Source: Actinomycetota bacterium (GTDB taxonomy: Bacteria; Actinomycetota; Actinomycetes; Nanopelagicales; Nanopelagicaceae). From it: 64,000 nt of DNA. Under the pieces are notes generated by a model. That model saw only the letters and a program-made list of their open reading frames with translations. It was not told the origin of the DNA and ran no database searches. The position numbers were made by a program, and so were the translations under genes. How positions within the stretch are numbered: the first letter of the stretch is position 1; each line of letters opens with the position of its first letter. The stretch spans positions 27,897 to 91,896 of the forward strand of contig SYEK01000011.1 of NCBI GenBank assembly GCA_005800815.1, given 5' to 3'. Of this stretch, positions 43,541 to 52,144 are shown piece after piece.

Positions 43541-46246
43541 TTAAGATTTTGTTTTATCTAAGCGCTGAATAGATATCGAAGCACGTCCCGACTCAAGTCG
43601 GGCAATCGGAACTCGAAATGGCGAACATGAAACGTAGTCGATACCAAGTGAGTGAAAGAAGTGAATACTGCGGGGATCTCCACCATGTTCACCGCAAACA
43701 CCTAGCTTGAAATCACTGCGCAAGCCCCGTGCCAAATCAACGGCGGTACGAAGCAAAATACCAACCCCTGCCTCATCCAAAGATTCAAATGGGTTGAAGG
43801 GCAAGAGTTCAAGATCTAAATAGCGGGGTAAGAAAGTTGACTCGACATCGTCACGGCTAAATGCCCAGGTTAACTGAGTGAGGTCATTGGTTCCAAATGA
43901 GAAGAAATCGGTGTGTACCCCAAGACGATCAGCGGTGATTGCGGCGCGCGGAGTCTCAATCATCGTGCCAATAGGAATCTCGTAAACTATCCCTGATCCT
44001 TTAAAAGTCTCTTCAAGTTCTTCGGCAAGGGATTCGCGTAGATAGAGAAGTTCGCGCTGTGTTGCGACTAGTGGAATCATGATCTCAGGATGGGGATCAT
44101 GGCCTAATTTTTTGACCTCAAGAAAAGCATGCACGAGGGCTCGAACCTGCATCTTATAGAGCTCTGGGATGAGAATTCCTAAACGGACTCCACGCAGACC
44201 TAACATGGGATTTGCCTCATGCAGGCGATTAACAGCAGCGAATAAGGCTCGATCTCTTGGTGAGACCTCTTCGTTGAGCGCATCGGCTCTGGCCATCTCT
44301 GTGCTCAATACGACCAAGGATGGCAAGAACTCATGCAGAGGCGGATCGAGTAAGCGGATCGTCACCGGTAGGCCCGACATCGCCATCATGATGCCGACAA
44401 AATCTGCTCTCTGCAGCGGCTCCATCTCGGCGATGACCGAGCGCTGAACCTCATCACTTTCTGCCAGCACCAAGCGCTCGACGTAGGAGCGGCGCGGTCC
44501 TAAGAACATATGCTCGGTGCGACACAGGCCCACACCCTCGGCCCCCAAGATACGTGCACGTATCGCATCCTCAGGCGTATCGGCATTTGTACGGACCCTC
44601 AATCTTCGCACCGCATCGGCATGCATCAGGATGCGATCAACTGCCTTAACGACAGGGGCTGCCTCATCAGAGCCGGCCGATAAGCGCCCCTCTAGATACG
44701 ATGTAACAGAGGATGCCACAACTGGAACATCACCTAGATACACAGCCCCTGTTGTGCCATCGATTGAGATGACATCTCCCTCATAGACAGTTATTGCACC
44801 GACGGTAAAGAGATTTGCCCGCTCATCTACCGAAATCGAATCTGTCCCACACACTGCAGTCTTGCCCATACCCCGTGCCACAACAGCGGCATGCGAGGTC
44901 TTGCCTCCACGACTTGTCAGGATTCCTTGAGAGGCAACCATTCCAACGAGGTCATCGGGGCTGGTCTCACGGCGGACCAAAATTATTTTTTTACCCGATT
45001 TTGATAGGTCGAATGCGCGTTTGGAGTCAAAGACGGCCTCACCCACTGCAGCCCCTGGAGATGCGGCGATTCCGCGTGCGATCTCATGCAATGGCCCTGA
45101 CGTATCAAACTGAGGAAACATCAGCATCGCCAACTGGTCACCTGATGTGCGTCGCAACGCCTCATCCATAGTGATTGTGCCCTCATCGACAAACTGCAGC
45201 GCGATTCTAAAGGCCGCCTCGGCTGTGCGTTTACCCACACGGGTCTGCAGGATCCAGAGCTTTCCACGCTCGATGGTGAACTCGATATCGCAGAGATCGC
45301 CATAGTGATCTTCTAAGAGCTGCATGACGGCATCGAGCTCGGCGGCCACCACTGGGGCTAATTTTCCAAACTCATCCAAGGAGATAGGTGTGCGAATGCC
45401 GGCGACTACATCTTCTCCCTGCGCCTTTTGCAAGTAATCACCGTAGCGACCGATGTCGCCTGTGGATGGGTTACGCGTAAATGCCACCCCAGTGCCTGAA
45501 TCATCACTGAGATTGCCAAAGACCATTGATTGGATGTTCACAGCTGTTCCGATATCAGATGGGATTCGCTCGCGTTTGCGATACATCTGTGCGCGCTCTG
45601 AGTTCCAGGATTTAAATACAGCTTCAACAGATCTTATTAAATGCTCCCGTGGATCTGTAGGGAACTCATGACCCGTTTGTAGCGCAATCATCTTTTTAAA
45701 GCCATCACACAATAGTTTTAGAGACCCAAGGCTAACATTTTGGATATTTTCTATCTCTGAAGAGGATGTAATACGTTGTTGAACTTTATTAAACTCATCA
45801 GGGGCAATGTCACAAACAATTTTTCCAAACATCTCAATAAAACGACGGTATGAATCCCATGCAAAGTGGGGATTTCCAGATGATGTGGCCATAGACTCCG
45901 TGACCTCTGGTGTCATTCCGACATTTAATACTGTTTCCATCATGCCTGGCATCGAGAACTTTGCTCCAGAGCGCACTGAAACTAAAAGTGGATTATCGGC
46001 TTTTCCAAATTTCTTTCCACTCATGCGCTCTAAATCCTCGAGTGCGCTATCAATTTGAGCAAAAAGCGTGGCAGGCATGAGGCCCGTTTGTAAATACTGC
46101 CGACATGCATGAGTTGTAATCGTGAATCCTGGTGGTACTGGCAAACCAATACGAACCATTTCGGAGAGATTTGCTCCCTTGCCACCTAAGAGATCCTTTT
46201 GAGACATATCCCCAAATGTGAAGGGATAGATAAACTCGTCAATCAC
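43541..46246 (-). CDS. ppdK: Pyruvate, phosphate dikinase
   Basis: A 901-residue PPDK interconverting pyruvate + ATP + Pi and PEP + AMP + PPi. N-terminal ATP-grasp domain opens PFTFGDMSQKDLLGGKGANL; the phosphohistidine domain has GGKTSHAAVVARGMGK near 449-464 with the phospho-acceptor His; the C-terminal TIM barrel has GLCRTEHMFL near 575, the IGTMIETPRAA and FSFGTNDLTQ motifs, and the catalytic Cys in VCGEHGGDP near 855. GTG start with AGGAAAGG upstream. Part of an atypical patch: a second, broken ppdK start lies at 48493-48576. Confidence 0.95.
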   Translation of the reverse strand: MIDEFIYPFTFGDMSQKDLLGGKGANLSEMVRIGLPVPPGFTITTHACRQYLQTGLMPATLFAQIDSALEDLERMSGKKFGKADNPLLVSVRSGAKFSMPGMMETVLNVGMTPEVTESMATSSGNPHFAWDSYRRFIEMFGKIVCDIAPDEFNKVQQRITSSSEIENIQNVSLGSLKLLCDGFKKMIALQTGHEFPTDPREHLIRSVEAVFKSWNSERAQMYRKRERIPSDIGTAVNIQSMVFGNLSDDSGTGVAFTRNPSTGDIGRYGDYLQKAQGEDVVAGIRTPISLDEFGKLAPVVAAELDAVMQLLEDHYGDLCDIEFTIERGKLWILQTRVGKRTAEAAFRIALQFVDEGTITMDEALRRTSGDQLAMLMFPQFDTSGPLHEIARGIAASPGAAVGEAVFDSKRAFDLSKSGKKIILVRRETSPDDLVGMVASQGILTSRGGKTSHAAVVARGMGKTAVCGTDSISVDERANLFTVGAITVYEGDVISIDGTTGAVYLGDVPVVASSVTSYLEGRLSAGSDEAAPVVKAVDRILMHADAVRRLRVRTNADTPEDAIRARILGAEGVGLCRTEHMFLGPRRSYVERLVLAESDEVQRSVIAEMEPLQRADFVGIMMAMSGLPVTIRLLDPPLHEFLPSLVVLSTEMARADALNEEVSPRDRALFAAVNRLHEANPMLGLRGVRLGILIPELYKMQVRALVHAFLEVKKLGHDPHPEIMIPLVATQRELLYLRESLAEELEETFKGSGIVYEIPIGTMIETPRAAITADRLGVHTDFFSFGTNDLTQLTWAFSRDDVESTFLPRYLDLELLPFNPFESLDEAGVGILLRTAVDLARGLRSDFKLGVCGEHGGDPRSIHFFHSLGIDYVSCSPFRVPIARLESGRASISIQRLDKTKS

Positions 46247-46367
46247 AATTTACCTTTCCTTGACGCAAACATGGTAAGACTCTGTATAGTAATGGTGCCC
46301 TGAAATATACCGACACTTTTTGGACTGGAAATACTCAGGAAATTCCTAAGGTTTAAGGAGGATATAT
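46247..46367. promoter_or_regulatory. Divergent promoter region between ppdK and the hydroxyacid dehydrogenase
   Basis: A 121-bp gap serving two divergent genes. AAGGAGGA (46355-46362) is a strong ribosome site for the TTG start at 46368, and AGGAAAGG is the ppdK site. TATAGTAAT-like and AT-rich sequence near 46296-46310 may hold a -10, but I cannot assign it. No operator palindrome was identified. Confidence 0.4.
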
Positions 46368-47627
46368 TTGGATACGAACTTCAAACGACAGTTTCCCAGG
46401 TGGAGAGAGTTAGCTCCCTTACTCAAATTCGGTCGCCCTACACTGCCAAATCGTCAAAAGCGCCTGTCCAAGGCCTTGACCATCTGGGATTTGCGGGTGA
46501 TTGCTAAAAAACGGACCCCCTCTGGCCCCTTTGACTACACCGATGGCGCTGCAGAGTCAGAGGCCACTCTTGAGAGGGCTCGCAGGGCTTACTTGGATCT
46601 GGAGTTTCGCCCAAATATTTTACGAGATGTGCAGAATGTTTCACTTGAGTGTCAAGTTCTTGGTGAAAAATTTGCGATGCCAGTAGGTATGGCACCGACA
46701 GGTTTTACCCGCATGATGCACTCTGAAGGAGAAAGCGCCGTTGCGCGGGCGGCGCAAAAATTCGGAATCCCATACACCCTATCTACACTTGGCACTACAA
46801 GCATTGAGGATGTGGTGACTGCGGCTCCTGATGGTGTCAATTGGTTTCAATTATACATGTGGAAAGACCGTGATGCGAGTATGCAATTAGTCAATCGTGC
46901 CAAAGCATCTGGAGTAAAAAATCTAATTCTTACCGTGGATGTTCCAGTTGCAGGAGCACGACTTCGTGATAGCCGCAATGGTTTAACAGTCCCACCCTCC
47001 TTGAATCTTAAAACACTCACTAATGCAATACCTAAACCGGAGTGGTGGATTAATTTTCTGACCACTCCAGCAATCTCTTTTGTTTCAATGAAAAACTGGA
47101 ATGGTACTGTTGCTGAGCTCTTGGATTTTATGTTTGATCCGACTATGACTTTTGAAGATCTCAAGTGGATTCGGAGTCAGTGGGATGGTAAATTGACCGT
47201 AAAAGGCATCCAGACTGTGGAAGATGCAAAATTATGTGCAAAGCACGGAGCTGATGCGATAATTTTATCAAATCATGGAGGACGTCAATCAGATCGTGCT
47301 CCAGTTCCACTTCATCTGCTGGTCGATGTGAAGAGAGAGCTGAAGAGAGATTTAGAGATTCACTTAGATACGGGAATTATGCATGGGGGTGATATTTTGG
47401 CGGCGATCGCTTTGGGCGCCGATTTCACTTACATTGGACGGGCCTATCTATATGGCCTCATGGCTGGTGGGCAAGAGGGTGTCGAACGCGCCTTGACGAT
47501 TTTACGCTCTGAGATGCTGCGAGGGATTAAACTCCTCGGTGTAACATCAATTGAAGAACTCGAACCCAAGCATGTCCGCTTATTACCCACCTATGCCGGC
47601 CTTGGCAGATTACCTGGAGTGAAATAA
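46368..47627 (+). CDS. lldD: FMN-dependent alpha-hydroxyacid dehydrogenase, candidate L-lactate dehydrogenase
   Basis: A 419-residue TIM-barrel flavoprotein. Family features: FDYTDGAAESEATLERAR with the substrate Tyr near 53, APTGFTRMMHSEGE near 107, LSTLGTTSIEDV, the FQLYMWKDR segment near 164, LTVDVPVAGARLRDSRNG, and the catalytic His in ILSNHGGRQSD near 299-309; the phosphate loop reads LDTGIMHGGDIL. TTG start with AAGGAGGA six bases upstream. Next gene starts at once after its stop, so they form a two-gene operon. L-lactate is inferred from the adjacent hydrolase whose product in one pathway is lactate; glycolate or mandelate-type acids are alternatives. Confidence 0.82.
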   Translation: MDTNFKRQFPRWRELAPLLKFGRPTLPNRQKRLSKALTIWDLRVIAKKRTPSGPFDYTDGAAESEATLERARRAYLDLEFRPNILRDVQNVSLECQVLGEKFAMPVGMAPTGFTRMMHSEGESAVARAAQKFGIPYTLSTLGTTSIEDVVTAAPDGVNWFQLYMWKDRDASMQLVNRAKASGVKNLILTVDVPVAGARLRDSRNGLTVPPSLNLKTLTNAIPKPEWWINFLTTPAISFVSMKNWNGTVAELLDFMFDPTMTFEDLKWIRSQWDGKLTVKGIQTVEDAKLCAKHGADAIILSNHGGRQSDRAPVPLHLLVDVKRELKRDLEIHLDTGIMHGGDILAAIALGADFTYIGRAYLYGLMAGGQEGVERALTILRSEMLRGIKLLGVTSIEELEPKHVRLLPTYAGLGRLPGVK

Positions 47628-48488
47628 TTGAGAATTGCTCGTATCGGCGCTGCTGGACACGAGAGACCCGTTGTCATCGAAGGTGATGAGGCAATCTATG
47701 TTGATACTCTTATTAAAGATTGGTCACGTCAAGAGCTAGAAGATGGAGCATTAAGTCGAATTCAAAAAAGCAATCTCACTTCTTTGCCCCGCACATCAAT
47801 TAAGGGCCAGCGCTACGGCTCGCCTATAAATCGACCCACCAAGGTGATTTGTGTTGGCCTTAATTACCTAAAACATATCGCTGAAACCGGGGCTGAAACT
47901 CCGAAAGAGCCAGTCATTTTTATGAAAGCACCAGATACGGTCATTGGACCCAATGATAACATCGTGATTCCACCGACCAGCACTGCAACGGATTATGAAG
48001 TTGAACTAGCAGTTATTATTGGAAGGCGTGCTCTCTATTTAGATTCACCTACTGCTTCCCCCGATTACATTTTGGGTTATACAATCAGTCAAGATGTCAG
48101 TGAGCGACATTGGCAGATAGAGCGCTCTGGTCAGTGGGTAAAAGGAAAATCATTCCCAACTTTCAATCCAATAGGACCATCCATCGTGACTGGAGATTCA
48201 ATTGACCCTCATAATTTACGTTTATGGTGTGAGATTGATGGTGTCATGAAGCAAGATTCAAATACCAATGATCTCCTCTTTGGGGTCAACCATATTGTTT
48301 GGTATATCAGTCGATTTATGGAGCTCTTTCCGGGTGATGTGATCAACACGGGTACCCCATTTGGCGTTGGCCTTGGTTTCAAGCCACCGATTTATTTGCA
48401 TGCAGGCCAAGTAGTACGAACTGGTATTGAGGGTATTGGAGAGATTTGCTCTAAAACTATCGCTCATGATTCGATCTCTTGTTCTTAA
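47628..48488 (+). CDS. Fumarylacetoacetate hydrolase-family protein, candidate 2,4-diketo-3-deoxy-L-fuconate hydrolase
   Basis: A 286-residue FAH-family protein. Motifs: VICVGLNYLKHIAETGAETP near 82, PVIFMKAPDTVIGPND near 105, the metal-binding YEVELAVIIGR near 125 (two Glu), DVSERHWQIERSGQWVKGKSFPTFNPIGP near 152-182, and GDVINTGTPFGVG near 245. It closely follows the pattern of hydrolases annotated as 2,4-diketo-3-deoxy-L-fuconate hydrolase, which release pyruvate and L-lactate. TTG start immediately after the dehydrogenase stop. Acylpyruvase activity of another kind is the alternative. Confidence 0.78.
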   Translation: MRIARIGAAGHERPVVIEGDEAIYVDTLIKDWSRQELEDGALSRIQKSNLTSLPRTSIKGQRYGSPINRPTKVICVGLNYLKHIAETGAETPKEPVIFMKAPDTVIGPNDNIVIPPTSTATDYEVELAVIIGRRALYLDSPTASPDYILGYTISQDVSERHWQIERSGQWVKGKSFPTFNPIGPSIVTGDSIDPHNLRLWCEIDGVMKQDSNTNDLLFGVNHIVWYISRFMELFPGDVINTGTPFGVGLGFKPPIYLHAGQVVRTGIEGIGEICSKTIAHDSISCS

Positions 48489-48492
48489 AGCT

Positions 48493-48576
48493 TTAGTTGG
48501 CGCCTTTGCCGCCAAGCAAATCCTTTTGTGACATATCCCCGAATGTGAAGGGGTGAATCAGAACTTTCCTGCTCAA
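48493..48576 (-). pseudogene. Truncated second copy of the ppdK start
   Basis: On the minus strand a frame from a possible TTG at 48576 reads MSRKVLIHPFTFGDMSQKD and on to LLGGKGAN, then stops at 48493. Nineteen residues (PFTFG to GKGAN) are identical to the N-terminus of the intact PPDK at 46246, but many codons differ synonymously. It ends five bases after the FAH gene stop on the opposite strand. It directly follows prpD in the transcription direction of prpBCD, so it looks like the beginning of the resident ppdK, cut when the adjacent segment arrived. Confidence 0.75.
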
Positions 48577-48616
48577 GGGTCTTGTCTCTAATTTAGGTCT
48601 TGAGATGGCCAGAGAG

Positions 48617-50056
48617 TCATAGGGCCATTAAATCCATGAAATCATCGACAGGGGTCGTCATGAAGGCCTGATAATCTAGGCTCAGGGCAAGGATCTTTGC
48701 CTGTGTGGGCCCATCAAATATCCGCGCCAGATTGCTCGTGTACTTCTCAATCAGCAACGGGATACCTTCAGAGCGTCTGCGGGCATGCCCCAGAGGGTAC
48801 TCCACGATCTCCTCGCCCAAGATAGTGCCGTCACTGAATTCGATGGTGAGGGCGTTGGCTATCGAGCGCTTTGAGGGATCGTGATAATCGGCAGTGAAAG
48901 TTGAGTCTTCAACGCAGATAATTTTTTCACGAAGAGCATCGATACGTGAGTCTGCTGCGATGTTATCTTCATAATCACGGGCAGTTAAACGCCCAAAGAT
49001 AAGTGGGACTGCAACCATATACTGAATACCGTGATCGCGATCGGCTGGATTATTCAGTGGGCCCTTCTTATCAATGATTCGAATGCAGGCCTCATGCGTG
49101 CGGATTGTCACTTTCTTGATGTCGGTGGCTGTTCTACCAGCGGCCCCCATCGCCGCATGCAGACTCATTGCCGCCTCTACAGCGGTCTGAGAGTGAAACT
49201 CGGCGGGAAAGGAGATCTTGAATAAAATATTCTCCATCACATAGGAGCCATATGGGCGTTGGAACTTGAAGGCATTCCCTTTGAATGAGACATCATAGAA
49301 GCCCCATGTTTTGGCGGTCAGCGCTGACGGGTAACCCATCTCGCCAGTTTTAGCCATTAGGGCAAGGCGCACTGCGCGCGATGTGGCATCTCCTGCCGCC
49401 CAGGATTTACGTGAGCCGGCATTGGGGAAGTGACGATAGGTGCGCAGAGATTGACCATCGAGCCAGGCAAGTGAGACTGCTGCCAAGATTTGATCGCGTG
49501 TAAGAGCCATCATCTGGGCGACGACTGCCGTTGAGGCCACTTTTACAAGAATGACATGGTCTAGTCCGACCTTATTAAAGGAGTTCTCAAGTGCGATACA
49601 ACCTTGAATCTCATGAGCCTTAATCATCGCTGTTAAGACGTCTTTGATTGTGAACTTCTTATCGGTTGTGCGAGATAGCCAGTCGGCGGTAGCAAGAATT
49701 GCACCCAAATTATCAGATGGATGACCCCATTCGGCGGCAAGCCAGGTGTCATTAAAATCCAACCACCGAATCATGGTGCCGATATTGAATGCACCTTGTA
49801 CTGGATCCAAAACATATTTGGTTCCGGGCACCTTCACACCATTGGTAAGGCTGAGTCCGGGCACAACTGGCCCCATTAACTTTGTACAGGCTTGATACTC
49901 GAGCGCCTCAAATCCGCAACCTAGAGTATCTATCAAGCAGTTCCAGGCGGTCTCATAGGCAACGGGTGAGCTGATTGTGTAGTCAATCACGTAATCGACG
50001 ATGTCGATGATCTCTTGGTCATATGGCTGATGAGATTTTGTGATAGCACTTGACAT
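48617..50056 (-). CDS. prpD: 2-methylcitrate dehydratase
   Basis: A 479-residue MmgE/PrpD-family dehydratase of the methylcitrate cycle, converting 2-methylcitrate to 2-methyl-cis-aconitate. Typical features: DYTISSPVAYETAWNCLIDTLGCG near 28-51, RWLDFNDTWLAAEWGHPSDNLGAILATADW near 98-127 with the D-T-W...GHPSDN signature, and the later HDP/Y region (FTADYHDPSKRSIAN). Third gene of prpB-prpC-prpD with a 5-bp gap. The propionyl-CoA it helps remove may come from odd-chain fatty acids or branched amino acids. Confidence 0.94.
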   Translation of the reverse strand: MSSAITKSHQPYDQEIIDIVDYVIDYTISSPVAYETAWNCLIDTLGCGFEALEYQACTKLMGPVVPGLSLTNGVKVPGTKYVLDPVQGAFNIGTMIRWLDFNDTWLAAEWGHPSDNLGAILATADWLSRTTDKKFTIKDVLTAMIKAHEIQGCIALENSFNKVGLDHVILVKVASTAVVAQMMALTRDQILAAVSLAWLDGQSLRTYRHFPNAGSRKSWAAGDATSRAVRLALMAKTGEMGYPSALTAKTWGFYDVSFKGNAFKFQRPYGSYVMENILFKISFPAEFHSQTAVEAAMSLHAAMGAAGRTATDIKKVTIRTHEACIRIIDKKGPLNNPADRDHGIQYMVAVPLIFGRLTARDYEDNIAADSRIDALREKIICVEDSTFTADYHDPSKRSIANALTIEFSDGTILGEEIVEYPLGHARRRSEGIPLLIEKYTSNLARIFDGPTQAKILALSLDYQAFMTTPVDDFMDLMAL

Positions 50057-50061
50057 AGCAC

Positions 50062-51198
50062 CTATCGCTTTTCTATTGGTTGGAAGGTTAAATCCTCAGG
50101 TCCAGTGTAGTTGGCACTTGGCCGAATAATCTTGTTATCGATGCGTTGTTCAATCACGTGCGCGGCCCATCCAGTGGTGCGAGCAATTACAAATATAGGA
50201 GTGAAGAAGGCCATTGGAATCTTCATCTGATTATAAGAAACGGCTGAGAACCAATCCAAGTTTGGAAACATATTCTTTGCATCCCACATCACAGATTCGA
50301 TTCGTTCGGCGATTTCATAGAGTGAGGTTGTTCCTGCCTCTTTTGATAGATCTAAAGAGATTGATTTGATAATCGCATTGCGAGGGTCCGAGACTGTATA
50401 GACAGGGTGACCGAAACCAATCACGACCTCCTTAGCCGCCACCCGTGCACGAATATCGGCCTCGGCATGATCGGGATTGGAGTAGCGCTCTTGAATCTCT
50501 AAGGCCACCTCGTTTGCACCACCATGCTTTGGACCTCGCAGTGCGCCTATTCCACCGGCAATAGCCGAGTAGATATCTGAGCCCGTACCAGCAACAACTC
50601 GAGCAGTAAAAGTTGAGGCGTTGAACTCATGTTCGGCATACAAGATGAGCGATGCGTGCATGGACTTGACCCAGAGATCACTTTGAGAGGCGCCATGTAG
50701 AAGATGCAAGAAGTGTCCACCGATTGAATCATCCTCGGTCTCAACAGTGATGCGCTTTCCCGAGTTGGCAAAGTGATACCAATACAACAACATCGAAGCC
50801 TGACTTGCGATTAACGTATCTGCAATCTGTCTTGCACCCTCGGTGCTATGTGCCAAGCCCTCCGGAGCCAGGCAGCCAAGGGCTGAAACGCCAGTGCGCA
50901 GTACATCCATGGGATGGGCACTGGCTGGTATCTGCTCCAGGACGACCTTGAGTTGATCAGGTAGGCCCCGCAGGCCTTTGAGCTTATTTTTATATGCGCT
51001 GAGCTGGCTTTGTGTGGGTAATGCTCCATGAATTAATAGATATGCGACCTCTTCGAACTCACAGTGCGCAGCTAAATCTGCAATGTCGTAGCCCCGATAG
51101 TGCAGATCGTTCCCGGACTTTCCAACGCTGCACAGTGCCGTATTTCCGGCAGCCACTCCCGATAGGGCTACTGATTTCTTAGGCTTAAAATCAACCAT
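50062..51198 (-). CDS. prpC: 2-methylcitrate synthase
   Basis: A 378-residue citrate-synthase-fold enzyme condensing propionyl-CoA with oxaloacetate. Landmarks: [27 protein letters not shown] near 31-57, the catalytic region [16 protein letters not shown] near 186 (His), [16 protein letters not shown] near 220-235, [16 protein letters not shown] near 257-272 and the Asp region in [11 protein letters not shown] near 316. Its start directly follows the prpB stop. Operon context decides methylcitrate over citrate synthase. Confidence 0.93.
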   Translation of the reverse strand: MVDFKPKKSVALSGVAAGNTALCSVGKSGNDLHYRGYDIADLAAHCEFEEVAYLLIHGALPTQSQLSAYKNKLKGLRGLPDQLKVVLEQIPASAHPMDVLRTGVSALGCLAPEGLAHSTEGARQIADTLIASQASMLLYWYHFANSGKRITVETEDDSIGGHFLHLLHGASQSDLWVKSMHASLILYAEHEFNASTFTARVVAGTGSDIYSAIAGGIGALRGPKHGGANEVALEIQERYSNPDHAEADIRARVAAKEVVIGFGHPVYTVSDPRNAIIKSISLDLSKEAGTTSLYEIAERIESVMWDAKNMFPNLDWFSAVSYNQMKIPMAFFTPIFVIARTTGWAAHVIEQRIDNKIIRPSANYTGPEDLTFQPIEKR

Positions 51199-52074
51199 CT
51201 ACTCTTTATCCAAGAACTCATCGAGGGCCTTTTCATATTTTAAATAATCAATACGCTCATATAACTCTTCACGAGTCTGCATGCTCCCGATCAGAGCTTT
51301 CTGTGTACCCTCTTTACGGATAGTTTGATAGACATTTTCAGCCGCCTTATTCATCGCACGAAATGCTGAAAGCGGATACAAAATCATGGACACCCCGTTG
51401 GCTGCGAGCTCATCACGTGTGAACAATGGCGTCAATCCAAACTCGGTAATATTGGCCAGAATGGGATGGGAGATGGCGGTACTAAATTTTTTGTAATCAT
51501 CGAGAGTGCGAATGGCCTCCGGAAAAATAAAATCTGCCCCTGCTGCGATGTATGCCTGTGCCCGCTCGATTGCCGAATCAATACCCTCAACTGCAACCGC
51601 ATCAGTGCGCGCCATGATTGAGAATCTATCATCACTGCGGGCATCGACTGCCGCCTTTATTCGATCGACCATCTCACTCTTTGATACGACCTCTTTGTTC
51701 GGGCGGTGACCACAGCGCTTTGCACCGACTTGATCTTCAATATGCATCGCCGCGGCTCCTGCTTTTATGAGCTCCTTGACGGTTCGTGCAATATTAAAGG
51801 CCGATGCACCAAAGCCTGTATCGGCATCGACTAACAAGGGTGTATCGCAGATGTGAGTGATACGGCGAACATCGGTGAGCACATCATCAAGGGTTGTAAT
51901 CCCAAGATCGGGAAGACCCAGCGACCCAGCTGCAACTCCTCCGCCGGATAGATATATCGCTCGAAAGCCGGCCCGCTTTGCTAAGAGTGCGTGGTTGGCG
52001 TTGATGGCACCAATAATCTGCAACGGCTTTTCTTGGCCTAAAGCCTGCTTGAATGCCAACCCTGGACTGCTCAC
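51199..52074 (-). CDS. prpB: Methylisocitrate lyase
   Basis: A 291-residue isocitrate lyase/PEP mutase superfamily enzyme cleaving 2-methylisocitrate to pyruvate and succinate. It has [20 protein letters not shown] near 40-59, [17 protein letters not shown] near 82-98 (metal Asp), [21 protein letters not shown] near 113 with the catalytic Cys in KRCGH, and [19 protein letters not shown] near 155. First gene of prpBCD. It starts 70 bp after the nrdJ stop, with a terminator-like hairpin between. Confidence 0.94.
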   Translation of the reverse strand: MSSPGLAFKQALGQEKPLQIIGAINANHALLAKRAGFRAIYLSGGGVAAGSLGLPDLGITTLDDVLTDVRRITHICDTPLLVDADTGFGASAFNIARTVKELIKAGAAAMHIEDQVGAKRCGHRPNKEVVSKSEMVDRIKAAVDARSDDRFSIMARTDAVAVEGIDSAIERAQAYIAAGADFIFPEAIRTLDDYKKFSTAISHPILANITEFGLTPLFTRDELAANGVSMILYPLSAFRAMNKAAENVYQTIRKEGTQKALIGSMQTREELYERIDYLKYEKALDEFLDKE

Positions 52075-52106
52075 ATTTGGAGTCTATCTAGCGCCTTATC
52101 TGATGT

Positions 52107-52141
52107 AAAAAACCTCCCATGTGTGAGTGGCCGCTGGGTTC
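52107..52141 (-). terminator. Intrinsic terminator after nrdJ
   Basis: On the minus strand AACCCA ... TGGGAGGTT with a bulge forms a hairpin directly after the nrdJ stop, followed by TTTTTTA. It should separate the nrdR-nrdJ transcript from prpBCD. Confidence 0.6.
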
Positions 52142-52144
52142 TAT

